From the NCBI GenBank assembly GCA_025331445.1, contig JAIWNE010000073.1:1-64000 (forward strand): a stretch of DNA of 64,000 bases, in the 5' to 3' direction. Below are positions 32,244 to 44,257 of the stretch, in pieces. Made by a program: the position numbers and the translations under genes. A model generated the notes under the pieces. The model did not search any database. It had not been told where the DNA came from and saw only the letters and a list, made by a program, of their open reading frames with translations. The DNA comes from Blakeslea trispora (taxonomy: Eukaryota; Mucoromycota; Mucoromycetes; Mucorales; Choanephoraceae). Every line of letters starts with the position of its first letter. Position 1 is the stretch's first letter.

Positions 32244-32689
32244 ATTACTAAATTTTGTAGATCAGTGTTATATACGTAAACAAGCAATGTTGGCTTATAA
32301 ACCTTACTGTAAATGACAGCGCAGTTTCTTTGGCTATTCTTTACGTCCCTGAAAGCAATTACATTTTATGACTATGACGATACGTAATGCTTTCCCTCTT
32401 TGGCATACCGTCTGTGCTCCGTTGAGGTAATAGGTGTTGCCATTTTCCTGTTAAAGTCTTCGCGAGCCTGTGGAACATCATTTCGCGCTCACTGAATTTA
32501 AATTTTTGATGCGCTCTTTAATTTTTTTTTGCTTCGCAAGTATGTCAGGTACACAAATTACGTCCATCTTCTGCTTTCACTTGCAACTATTCTTTCGTTG
32601 CAGAAGCAGTATGATAGCGTCCATTATGTTGCATTGTATGAGAACTTTTTGATTTTATAAAATTGCTCTCTTCAGTATGATCGTTCTGT

Positions 32690-33245
32690 TTATCAAAAAT
32701 GCAATGTTCATTGAAAACGTTATGCTCAATAGATATGATATGTTCATTAAAAATGTTATGTTCATAAAAATGTTATGTTCATTAAGATTGTTCTGCTTAT
32801 TGATATGATTATGTTCATTGATATCATTGTGTTCATTAATATACTTATGTTCATTAAATTTGCTTACTGTGTTGCGTCATTATGTTCATTATAGTTCTTG
32901 TGTGCACTTGGGTTTTTTTTCTGGATTTACATACTCCGCCTTCATTATTGTATCATTATGTTCATTTTGTTCATTACGTTCATTAAGTTTTTTATGTACA
33001 TCGCATTTTGACAGCCTGTGCACTGACTTTCTCCGCTATCACACCATTAAGTTCATAATGTTCATTACGCCATTATGTTCATGATGTTCATTACGTTCAT
33101 TGCGTTCATTGCGTTCTTTATGTTCATTACGCCATTACGTTCATTACGTTCATTACGTTCATTACGTTCATTAAGATTTTTATGTACTCTGCGCTCATCA
33201 TTATCTTGTCTAAAACTCTCTTCCACTGATTATTAATGACGTTTT
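32690..33245 (+). repeat. GTTCATTAY-type repeat array in element A
   Basis: Many copies of an about 9-bp motif (GTTCATTA[CT] and ATGTTCATT variants), spaced irregularly at first and in tandem near 33060-33180 (GTTCATTACGTTCATTACG). It sits between the divergently oriented HTH and DDE genes. Confidence 0.85.
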
Positions 33246-33395
33246 AACTATGTTCATTACATACATTGATGTCATAGCTGTCGTTCTTGACAAGATGATG
33301 GCTGTTAATTTTTTTCTATAAAAGAAATGAGTAACTTGTCTTTCTAACATTCCATATCTCTCACTGATACTCTTATTATTTTCTACTTACTAAAA

Positions 33396-34920
33396 ATGTC
33401 AAGCACCAACAACTCTTACTCTTTTGTTATGGACAAGCACTGCGCCATGGTTGAAGAATGCTTCCAAGGACTTGAAGCTGATGCCTTTGAGCAATACGAA
33501 ACTCGTAGCGTTCAAGACGACTTTGCTCAAGCAGTAGAAATGGAATGGGTCAACACCAACAGCCATCACAATGAGATTCAGCAAATTTTGACATTGTCAA
33601 ACTTTATGCCTGACGCCGTCAATTTAAACACAGCAGGCAGCAAGGCCAACAAAAGTTCCAAAGGCAGCGTTGATGTTGATGCGATCCCAAAGGCCAACCA
33701 GATAGTAAAGACTCAGTACCGCAAGTATACTGAGACTCAGGTAAAGCACTAAACTACATTACAAAGTTAAGAAAAGAAATTAATATCATTGTTCATTTAA
33801 CAGGTCAACGAACTCTTCCGTCTGGTCTTCTTGGAAGGAAAGTTCGCCTCTGAAGCTGCCAGGGAAACGGGGATCGTAGTCCGTACTGCCCAGGACTATG
33901 TCCGTAAGGCTCGTATCTTGATGGAAGAAGCAAGAAAGAAGGAGACCATGGAGGTCGATACCGATGAAGAAGAAAATGCTCCCGTTCCTGCTCCTCCAAA
34001 AGAGCGCAAGTATGGCAATCAAAAGCTCTTCCAGGCACACTAGCTTTTCTTCTTGGACTTCTATGAGAAAAAGGCCGACGCCACTCTTAACGAAGCAAGA
34101 GTGGCCGTCATGGAGGCTTTTCCTGGGTTGGAGATTACCATTTATGCTATCTCGAAGCATTTGAAAAAGCATTGCAACCTAACGATGAAGAAGCTGGAAA
34201 AGCTACCCAAGGCACGTAACACCGCTGAGACTCTTCAGCTGAGAAAGGATCGGGTTTCTCTTTGGCTCTCTTTGGAGGACTTTGACTACATGAAGAATTG
34301 CATCTTCATCGACGAGGCTGGGTTCAACATGAACATAAAAAGAACATTTGGTCGCTCTGTTTCTGGTACGCCGGCAAAAATTGAAGTTGCTACTCAGCGT
34401 GGTGTATCCATCTCGATTATCGGCGCCATGTGCGAAAAAGGCATTGTGAATTTGATGGTGCGTCGCCCTACTGCTGTTTCTGGGGGAAAAAAAGAGAAAG
34501 TTGCAACTCTCTGAAACCGGCGTCGATGTAGTGAACGGCCGTGTGGGTACAAGAACGACCCACTACCTCCAATTCCTCGCGGCAACTATGGATGTTCTGG
34601 ACTCGCACGGCATGCAAGGCCGGTACTTGGTTATGGACAATGCGCCCATTCATACTAGCAAGGAGGTGGAAAGCCTGATCGTCTCTCGCGGGTACAAATG
34701 CATGTATCTCCCAAAGTACTCCTCTTTCCTCAATCCAATTGAGGAAATGTGGTCCAAAATCAAGATGCATGTGCGCAGAGGCGAGGTTACCGAAAAGGAT
34801 ACTCTCATCCCCCGTATTGATGTGGCTGCAAGAACGGTAACTGTCTCGGACTGTGAAGGTTGGATTAGACATGCCACAACTTTCTTTGACAAGTGTTTAA
34901 ATCTTGAGCCCATGCTTTAA
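33396..34920 (+). pseudogene. IS630/Tc1-type DDE transposase of element A
   Basis: Exon 1 is 33396-33740 (MSSTNNSYSFVMDKHCAMVE). A 63-nt intron follows (33741-33803, GTAAAG...CAG), then the main exon. The helix-turn-helix reads FLEGKFASEAARETGIVVRT. The catalytic core has FIDEAGFN (first Asp), VMDNAPIH (second) and SSFLNPIEEMW (Glu), with 34 residues between second Asp and Glu. A TAG at 34041-34043 interrupts the ORF, and an A-run indel near 34486-34500 shifts the frame; both ends are otherwise well conserved. Related to the fragment at 54909-56340. Two lesions only, so decay is modest. Confidence 0.88.
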
Positions 34921-35188
34921 AAAAATTAATTTCGTAGTTTGAAATATGTTATGAAAAGAAATTAATAAAAAAAATAAAAGCTCATTAGCAATACAAAACG
35001 TTTTAACTTTCTGAAGCAAGTGCATAAATATATTTTTTGAGTTGTATTTTGAAATGTCTCTGCAAAGCATTTCTTTGAAGAGTAATATCTATTGCCCGAT
35101 TCAAAGACCGCGAACTACAGTTCAATCAAAGCAATTTTTTTTGGCAAAGGCCGCAAAGACAGTCTCAAAAGCCGTGATCCAAAATCTC

Positions 35189-37662
35189 GTACGTTTATAT
35201 TTCCTGGTAGATTTACTTTCTAACTCCGCTAATGTGGCTTTTTTAAGGTAGATTTTGTGTTTATTTTTGGAGGAACAAGTCCAGGAAATTGAAAAAAAAG
35301 GTGAAAATGAATAAAAAAAAATAAAGTAAAAAAAAATAAAGTAAAAAACAAAGTAAAAAATAAAGTAAAAAAATAAAAAATCTAACGTTGTGTATCTGAG
35401 GTACGAAGGTTGTTAGCATACTTATCTTTGAGTTGCTGTATGGCTGCAAGTGCATTTTCGTATGACTTGAGTACGATGCTAATGTCTGCGTCTGTTGCAT
35501 AGTTAGACATCCTACCCAAATCAGTATTGAAGTGATGTAAAGTTCTTTCAATCTGTACACATCGTTCAGCTTTGATCTTTACTGCGTCTATTGTTTCTTG
35601 CTGAACCTCGTCAGTCGCATTGGCAAGAAGACTGTCTTCGGCAGCAGGCAAAGAAGCGGAGGGAAGATATACTTTCAATGAAAGAAAACGAGCAAGCAAG
35701 TACATATGCTTGCAAGGTCTACGACGATGCTCGAAATCCAAACAAGAGCAGGAAACAACAAGAAGATCGCCATTGACAACAACGCTATACACAACTTCTT
35801 CCTCGGAAAAAGACAAAACTTGCCACTCACCTTATTTATCCTCAAAATGTTCAAAAGAGCGACTAATCATGGCTGAGACTTCATCGGCAGTCAACTTCTC
35901 TGCCTCCATCTCTCTAACCCTTTGCATCTTCTGGTACTTGGTCATTGCACCGTTGTTGCCAAGAATACGATCAGATTCTTGACGCAAAAAGTACTCGACC
36001 TCTTCCACCAGAACAAAAACAAGCTTGTCTAATCTTCTGTTTCTTGCTCTCCCAAGAAACACAGTTTTCAATTGATTGTGCCACGATTCGATATAGTTAT
36101 TAGTGAGCATATGCGAAAACTGATTTTCGTGGTAGGCTCTACTTCATACCTTCATGATATCTTCAAAAAACCAGTTTTTCTTGAGATAGCCAATCAGCTC
36201 AACTTGAGAGGCGTAGTCTACAACAAACTGGTTAATTTTCTGATGAAAGACATCCAAATCATTTTCGTAAATTATCTGCGAAAGAGCACGACGTATTGCT
36301 GTTCGAAAAAGTTTGTTTTCAGCAGGAATACCACTGGGAGCTTTGCAAACGACGTCTATTTTTCTACCCCAAGCTTGCATGACGTGAAAAACACAGTATT
36401 GAATGCTGGCTTCAGGAAAGGTTGTTCTGATAGCTCTAACTTCGGCCTTGCAACAATCGATGGTGAATTGCTTGGGATCGACCAACACTTGGATGACTTC
36501 AAGAATTGAAGCCATTGTACAATAGGTGCTACTGAATGATCGTTAGTCATCATGTATCCAACGGGCCAACCACGACAAATCTCTTCATCACGAATCAACA
36601 AGGTGTACATGATAACATCAACACCTTGGGACACATCATGGGTTGCATCCAAACAAAAAGAGATGGCGTTTCTCATTTTTGTCTGCTGCAAAGGAGAAGA
36701 GAAACCGAGACCAAAAAGATTGGCATTGCCGCTGTAAGTACAAAGATCAGCGGTGAAAATCAAAAAGTTTCTTTCAGGAAGCTTGGTTTGTAACCACATC
36801 TTGAAAGAAACGAAATGATCACTATCCAATTGATAGAATCGCTCGTTGACCTATCATGTAGCAAATAAAAGTAATTAGACAATCTCTCAAAATATATTTC
36901 AAAAATAATACCTTATTCATCAAGTTCCAAACGTCGTGATAGTTCACTCTTCTCTCGTTTCTGTTGCCGTATCTGTCCATCTCACGAAGAAGATCCATTC
37001 TGATCTGACGAGCAGATTTGGAGCTATGTTCCAACTCATTTTGAATTTTCAAGAGGTACCTTCTTGAGAGAGGAAGACAACGAAGATCATCGGCTTGATC
37101 GCCAGGAACATGAAAAGCATGTTCTTGAACAACGGGAATGAAGTGATACACCTCAGGTTCCTTAAAATAGCACTTAATGCTAAGGGAAGCAGTGCATCCA
37201 GCCTTTTTAGACTTCTTCTGGGTTGGTCTGCCTTCATCGCGAGCAACAGAAGCATAACTGCCACTACGGTGACAGATATACTTGGCAGAATACTTCATTC
37301 TGATCTTCTTTTGAAGAGCTTCTTGAGCATCCATGGAAGTGGGCTGCTTGTTTGAGCTGAAAACCACCCATTTCATGGCGCACAACTCGCTCATCTCTTC
37401 GAGACAGTCTTGCCAGTCTGATTCCTTGACCTTGATAGACCGGGTCAAAGCATAAGCACCAGAAATTGTACTGGAAGAAAGGGCTTCGTGAATATTCTCT
37501 AAAGAATAGATGATTTCGTTGTTAGTAGCAGACATTATGATAATCGCGTAAAAGTGCACTTTCAATTTGAAATGAAAGGTTTTTGGGAAAGTTTATTGAA
37601 GGAGTATTAACCGTCACATTAGCGGAATTAGAAAGTAAATCTACCAGGAAATAGAGACTTAC
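35189..37662 (-). mobile_element. MULE-1 (Mutator-like element)
   Basis: 2474 bp, flanked by perfect 8-bp TSDs AAAATCTC (35181-35188, 37663-37670). The TIRs begin GTACGTTTATATTTCCTGG (left) and, on the complement of the right end, GTAAGTCTCTATTTCCTGG. They share the following block through CCGCTAATGTG, roughly 50 bp with a few mismatches. One transposase gene runs on the minus strand. Inserted in the right TIR of element A. Confidence 0.95.
35382..37535 (-). pseudogene. MULE-1 transposase
   Basis: Starts about MSATNNEIIYSLENIHEAL. An N-terminal zinc/DNA-binding region (KYICHRSGSY ... KKAGCTASLSIKCY) precedes a 61-nt intron at 36851-36911. The MULE core follows: FCLDATHDVS (first catalytic Asp), GYMMTNDH, FTIDCCKAEVRAI (second Asp), YCVFHVMQAWGRKID (CxxH signature), LTNNYIESWHNQLK. 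It ends with a SWIM zinc finger (CSCLDFEHRRRPCKHMY) and a helical tail closing in SDTQR. Lesions: a frameshift near 36490-36515, TGA at 36144-36146 where MULE-2 keeps Trp (MKVWSRA), and TAA at 35832-35834. Would otherwise be about 660 residues. Confidence 0.9.
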
Positions 37663-40538
37663 AAAATCTCAAAGGGCGCCAACTAAAAGGCAAAAACCAG
37701 TATGTGGATAAATAATAAACAGGCAAATAGTTGTTGGTATTCCTTAAAATAAGCCTAAATGTTACTGGATTATCTAGTATTAGAGGCCAATCTTGTTCGT
37801 TACATTGCGTCTTTTTTAAAATTAAAGGCACATCAGGCTTCTTTGATTTTATTGGTTTAGATCAAATAAAAACTAAATATGGGTTCTTCTTTACGCACAT
37901 TTTTAGCTCAGACATCTCTTTTTGTGATCAGAATGCTGTAATGAGTGTATCCAGATAGATAGGCATGGTTAGTTTTGATATGGAAACCTTTAGGATAATA
38001 AGAAGCAGTATAAGATGCAGAAATGAGATAATACTGATGAATAGAGCCGTCAGTAAGCTTTGCAGTAGCTGCGCTTAAAAAAAAGATACAGCCTTTACCG
38101 GGATTATTTTTTCGTGATTTTTTCTTTTTCTTGACAGCCATCTTGAAGTAACATGCAAGGTCATGCGCAACACTAAGTGAGAGATCACTTGTCAACGGTA
38201 CATACAAGAGTCAGAAACAACAGAGGAAGACAGTGAATAGCATATAAATCTAAAAAACAAAAAAAAATAAAGATGAGACGCGATCCTTTACACATGTACT
38301 CTGTCATCAGCATGTTGTGTACTTTAGTTGTGATTAGGTACCTCATGAGTCCAGCCAACTGTGCGAGCAACAATCAGAAGTAAACAGTTGATAAAGAGAA
38401 GCTCATTTAGTAAGACAGTCAAGTAAAAACAGTCTAGAAGTGGTATTTCACTTGTTACGGAAGAGATTCAAGGTGATGAAGCAACCTCATTTGGATGGAG
38501 CACACATGTAAACATGAGTAACGACATGAAGACACAAAAAGAAAAAACCACAAGCAGTAAAGTTGAAAAAAACCCCAAGTTCAATCAAAAAGAGATTCGG
38601 CAAGCTTTAAAAGCACAAATCATAGTAGTGGAAGGAGAATAGGCGGATAAAGAGCATTTCTTGAATATGAGGTAGAGAGATGGCAACATTAGTAGAGACC
38701 CAGTTCCTTGAGCGACGATGTATTAGAGAGGAAAAGTATTTCTTAAAGTTAGGACAATGGCCAATGGCACTAGTTAGAGAGAAAGACCACATGAGCACAT
38801 GAGAAAGAAGGTAGACATGAATAACTCAGACATAGGATGGAAGCATGATGGACAATTGAATGTGTGTTTGTCAAAAGGCCCCAAGACAATGACTATAAAC
38901 AGAGCAAGCTAGTAAATGCAATGTGTAAAAAATTATTTAGACATATAAATGGAGAAACTGAAGGACCTTAGGCATGAGTTACTTGAAAAAAGGCATCCGT
39001 CCAGATAGGCAGCATCAATAGAGATGAAATTCAGATAGAAGTGAAAGAAGAATAAGTTTGAGCTACATGAGATATAGCAGGCAGTTTGGATTAAAAAACC
39101 ATCAATGAGATAGTGAAAAGCAATACAGAAGAAGATGGCATGGATAAAGGATTCCCAATTAGAGCTAATGATGAGTATGTATATAAGTGTATTTAATGTT
39201 GATGATAAGCAGATAAATACAGACGTTGGGTTGGAAAATGCTAAATAAGAAGAGAAGCGTAGTCGAGCTAGGGAGATGTTGTCATGATAAGGTGATATAC
39301 ATGTAACTATTAAGAAATAAAAGAGTCAGTGATGTTGATGGATTATAGAAAAAAAATAAACCGGAAATAAAAGTGCTTACCATTATGCTGTGAATCAAAT
39401 GAAAAAGAGAGAAAAAAGAAAATGGGGGATTGAAAAAAAAAGGCCAGTATATATGAGAAATATGGCAGTGATGGGAAGAAAGTATAATTTCATTAACAGA
39501 TTCAAGCTAAAATTGTACTAAAAAGAAAAATGTCTTGGATTTGCATAAACAGATCTTATTGGTGATCAATTAAAGGAACGCTTTTGTAAAGGGGATCTTA
39601 AAGAAACACTAAGGTAGAATCTATAAAAAAGTTGACTGTAAAGCGTCAAGCTGTCTCAAAATTATATATGCATATGAATGAACCAGTTTTTAACATACAA
39701 GTAACCAGCTTAAAAATAAAGTGTATCAAGAGCAATCCTTTTATATAGTGTCGCTCTTGTTAGAGATATAATAGACTATAATAATAGGATGGCACATCAG
39801 AAGCCAAATATAATAAGATCATTCATTTATTGTAAAGGTTTATTGACACAAATATTTCTTATGACACCCTTTGAATCCATTTGAAAATCGAACACTGAAA
39901 GAGCCTAATTTCAGTTTGATTGTATTGTCATTTTATAAAAATTTTCAATGACCCAAAATAGTATAATATGGTGAACATCAAAACCATCAAAATGCAGCAT
40001 ATAAATAGATCTCTTAGACGCACAAAATGTCTCTTACTTAAGAGTAACTCACATATGGTTTAGTACTGGGAAGCAATTGAATGAGTATAGATGTTGATGA
40101 TTTTTCAGTTGATCTTATTGGTTGAAGAGCAAATGTCCTTACAAGCAGTTTGTTTATGATTTGGCATTATTGTAAGTGGTACAAATACTTTGAATGGTAC
40201 TATGTTACTTTGCAAGGTTGTTAACCTTACTTCAAATATAATTGTATAGAGAAGTAAATAGAAAATTTAGATAATTTGAAGTAACAGTTTTTATAAATCG
40301 TAATCAGAACCAGGAACATTTGTATATTTCATTATGAGAGCTTAAAGTAACTTTTACTCGAAATCAAATGCTTTTCCATAAGCAGTTTAATATCATCAAA
40401 TTTTTATCTCTATTGTATATTGTCTAGAGCATACATGCATCATCATATATGTATCTCTTTGATTTAGAGGTATACCATATTCCAGATTTTTAACTTTTAT
40501 TAACTAAGCAATTATTTTCTAAGGTATTTGTAGGTGCT

Positions 40539-40636
40539 TTTTATTTTATTTTATTTTATTTTATTTTATTTTATTTTATTTTATTTTATTTTATTTTATT
40601 TTATTTTATTTTATTTTATTTTATTTTATTTTATTT
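40539..40636 (+). repeat. (TTTTA)n microsatellite
   Basis: About 20 copies of a 5-bp unit. The matching place in L (about 16885-16910) holds only a few AAAATA-like units, so the array expanded in R after the copies separated. Confidence 0.95.
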
Positions 40637-41736
40637 CGACCTTTTCCGAGATGACCTACCATCTTGCATGCTCATGTAAGTTTGAGATGTCGACACGCAA
40701 AACAGATGAGCAGCGAGAAAGCTAACATGTGCTCATAGAAGTTAACTTTTTTTAAATAAAGAAGTATATATTTCTTACTGGCTATAATTATTCTAGCCAG
40801 TTTTTAATATGTAAAAGTAAGTCAGAGCACATAAAATCAATGCTTCATGAAAACGATATTTTTATTGAAATCTAAGGATTATGTCTTTTTTCTACTATTG
40901 GAGTGTAAATATCTTTTTGACTACATCTCATTCTTTTAGCAGGATAACTAGATTCATCATTATCTTTGACACTATTTAATTTTTGGTTGAAGCGTATGAT
41001 GCAAAGAGAGGATGTAAACCAAATCATCAACATTTACCTTTTTCATAGTGATGGAAATTCGCTACGCTGATTGGCCGATTTCTAAGAAGGTTCTAGGTTT
41101 TTTATCTCTTTACCTACATTAGGATAGCTGACATACTTCAAAAGTAAATTATCCCCCAAAATTCCGTGCTATTTATGGGGGTGACATTACTCTCTCTCTC
41201 TTTTTTCATTTCTTCTGTTTTCTTTTTTTTTGTCGCATTTTTTCCCTTAACTCTATTAAATACTACACCATTTTTTTCCTGAATCTCGACGGTATTTTCT
41301 TTCTAGCTTAAGGTGATTTATACCAGTTATTCAACATAATCGCTAACCTATCCGTTCTTTTATCTGTTTAGAAAGAGGTTTATCTTTAAGGTTTGTTAAC
41401 GATCAACTTGGTCAGCTCAAGTCTTTATCATACAGTCACTCATCCTACCATCACAAAGCAGACAATAGCAGTTTTTAAATACGCCATCACTAAATCACTT
41501 GAAAAAAATTTTTCATTGCACTATTTTCTAAATTATTAGTGATGAAAAGACAACCCAAAGATGAGATATCCTTTAATCGCGCTTAATATAAAGCAAAGGT
41601 AAGCAACTCGATGGTATTACATATAGCCTTATAATCTAACATTTCATGAAAATAGATAATTTATTAGTCTCACTGTTAAATGTTTGTTATATGAAGAAGC
41701 CCAATAGATTTTTGAAACAGAGTAAGGTATTGTTCC

Positions 41737-44257
41737 GTACGTTTATATTTTCTGGTACTTTTTAAATGTTTATCCAGTTTTGTGGCTAAGTTCGGGTAAT
41801 TTTGAATTTTGATATCAAGTATTTTCAAAGTATTTTTAGCTTTGTTTGAGATTTTTTCAAGTTATTTCAAAACTGATTTAAATTTTGTTTTACATTTTGT
41901 TTATTTTTGAGAGAGAAATAAAAAGAGAGAGAAAAAAAAAGAGAGAAAGAGAAAGAGAGAGAAGAAGAAACTACCGTTGTGTATCAGCAGTGCGAAAGTT
42001 GTTTGCATACTTATCTTTTAGCTGTTGCATCAAAGCAAGCGTACTCTCTATTGAGTTAAGCATTCTTGAGGACTCTTCATCACTCATATAGTTTGACATC
42101 CGAAGAGCATCACTATTTAAGTGATGAAGAGTCTTTTCTACTTCAACGTATCGCTTTACCTTATCCCTGACGGTACGTCTAAGAGCTTTATCTGCTTGAG
42201 ATTCTTCGTCAGAGGCAAGGGCAAGAGTACTGACTGGTAGGGCAGCAGAAGGGAAATACACATCAAGTGTAGTAAATCGACCTAGCAAGTACATATGCTT
42301 GCATGAACGGCGTCTATACTAAAAGTCCAAGCAAGAACACGAAGCAGCAAGGAAGTCTATGTTTGCAACAACAGCATAAACAGTTTCGCTGCTGTTAAAC
42401 AAACAAACGTACCAATCTTCTGCTTTTTCATTTGCCACGCTTTCAGGGCGACTGATCATTCTACTGACTTCATCGGCTTCGAACTTCTCTGCCTTCATCT
42501 CTCGAACTCTCTGCTCCTTCTGGTACTTGCTCATAGCATTCGGTTCCCCATCACACGGTCATACTCAGAATTGACAAAATACTCAACCTCTTCCACCAGA
42601 ACAAAAACAAGCTTGTCTAATTTTCTGTTTCTTACTCTCCCAAGAAACACAGTTTTCAGTTGATTATGTCACGATTCAATGAAATTGTTGGTGAGCATAT
42701 GAGAGAATTGGTTTCCGTGGAATGCTCTGGACCATACCTTCATCTGTTCATCATTGCACCAGTTTTTCTTGAAATAGTCAACAAAAGCGGCTTGATCAAC
42801 ATAATCCATGATAAATTGGTTAATCTTTTCATGAAAAGCAGATAACACATTTTCAAGGATGATGTGAGACAAAGCACGACGCATTTGTTCACAAAGAACC
42901 TTATTGTCCGCAGCAAGACCAGGTGAAGATTTGCAAGTGGTGTCAATCTTTCTTCCCCAAGCCTGCAAAATGTGGAAGACACAAAATTGGATCGTTGCCT
43001 CCGGGTATACTACTCCAATAGCATTGACCTCAGCCTTACAACAGTCAATAGTGAATTGTTGAGGTGTCATCAAAACACTTGGCTGTTTCAAGAAGCTGAG
43101 CCATTGAACGACAGGTCCAGTTAAATGATCGTTGGTCAAGAGATAACCAACGGGTCACCCATGGCAAATCTCTTCATCACAAACTAACAGAGTGTACATG
43201 ATAACAGATGCATTTTGAGAAATACCGTGAGTAGCATCCAGACAAAAAGAGACAGCATTTTTCATCTTTTGTTGTTAAAGAGGGGACTGAAATCCATGAG
43301 CAAGCAGAGTTGCGTCGTTGCTATAGGCCTGAAGGTTGACTTCAAACACCAAGAAACCTCTTTTCGGCAGCTTTTCTTTCATCCAAATCAAGAAGGGGGC
43401 CAAGTGGTCGCTGTCAAATTGGTAGAGCAGCTTATTGACCTATTTAAATTTAACAAAATAATAAGAAAAGATACTAAATAATAGATTGATATAACTAATA
43501 CCTTAGCGACCATGTTCCAGATGTCATGGTAGTTGACTCTACGTTCAGCATTTCTTCCATAGCAATCCATGTCGCGAAGAAGGTCAATTCGGATTTGTCT
43601 AGGGGACTTGGAACTATGCTCCAGTTCGTGCTGAATCTTCAACAAGTATCTTCTGGAAAGAGGAAGACAACGCAAATCATCAGCACAATCACCGGGTTGA
43701 TGGTGAGAATGGCCTTCATTCCCAGGGACAAATTCCAAGATCTCAGGTGCACGATAGAAGCACTTGATGCTGAGAGAGACAGAGCATCCAGCTTTCTTAC
43801 TCTTCTTTTGAATAGGGCGGCTTTCGTTGGAAGAGCGTGGGGTGTGGGAGCCACTGCGATGACAAAGATATTTTGCCCAGAACTTGAGGCGGATGCCTTT
43901 AATTTGAGCTTTTTCAGGGTTCATAACGGCTTTCTTGTTGCCATTGTATAAGATCCATTTCATGGCACAAAGTTCATTCAACTCCAAAAGACATTCCTTC
44001 CAATCTTCTGCCCTGACCTTATTGGTGCGGTTCAGCTTAAAAACGCCGGTTATCTCGCTGGGTACAAGAGCTTGATGAATTGTCTCTACAGTGTAAATGA
44101 TGTCGTGGTTAGCAGTGTTTGTGTTTGATATACGCGTAAAAAGTACAGTGATTGTATTCTTTCCCTGAATGTTAAACGTTCTTGAAAGTTTAGTCAAAAG
44201 TAAAAGCAGTCTCATTTCGGAAAATCATTTCAAAAGTACCCCGAAATAGAGATTTAC
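41737..44257 (-). mobile_element. MULE-2 (Mutator-like element)
   Basis: 2521 bp. It begins GTACGTTTATATTTTCTGG and ends, on the complement, GTAAATCTCTATTTCGGGG. TSDs are ATTGTTCC (41729-41736) and ATTGTTCT (44258-44265). The empty site is intact in L at 8453-8460 (GGAACAAT on the plus strand), showing that the right copy mutated. Same family as MULE-1. Confidence 0.93.
41971..44215 (-). pseudogene. MULE-2 transposase
   Basis: Paralogue of the MULE-1 gene with the intron at the same place (43440-43501, 62 nt, after the HDIWNMVAK segment). Core: FCLDATHGIS, GYLLTNDH, FTIDCCKAEVNAI, FCVFHILQAWGRKID, LTNNFIES, and SWIM residues CSCLDF ... RRRSCKHMY. Nonsense changes can be read against MULE-1: TGA at 43155-43157 (Trp in GWPVGY), TGA at 42669-42671 (Trp in ESWHNQ), TAG at 42319-42321 (Glu in DFEHRR), and TAA near 43279 (Gln in SPLQQ). 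A frame break lies near 42540. The stretch upstream of DIIYTVETIHQAL extends through the TIR, so the true start is uncertain. Confidence 0.88.

Larger units (their letters stand above)
31038..37700. mobile_element. IS630/Tc1-like element A, two genes, interrupted by MULE-1
   Basis: TIRs of about 185 bp start CTGGTTTTTGCCTTTTAG at 31038. The matching arm is split: 35033-35188 and 37671-37700, because MULE-1 (35189-37662) inserted in it. The TSD is TA (31036-37, 37701-02). Without the MULE and its 8-bp duplication, element A is about 4.18 kb. It carries a helix-turn-helix gene (minus, 31725-32243), a repetitive centre (32690-33245) and a DDE transposase (plus, 33396-34920). It is inserted in element R. 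Confidence 0.93.

Noticed and set aside
32818..33084. Cys/Leu-rich ORF over the TTCATT array
   Set aside because: Produced by the repeat array; no domain and no consistent start.
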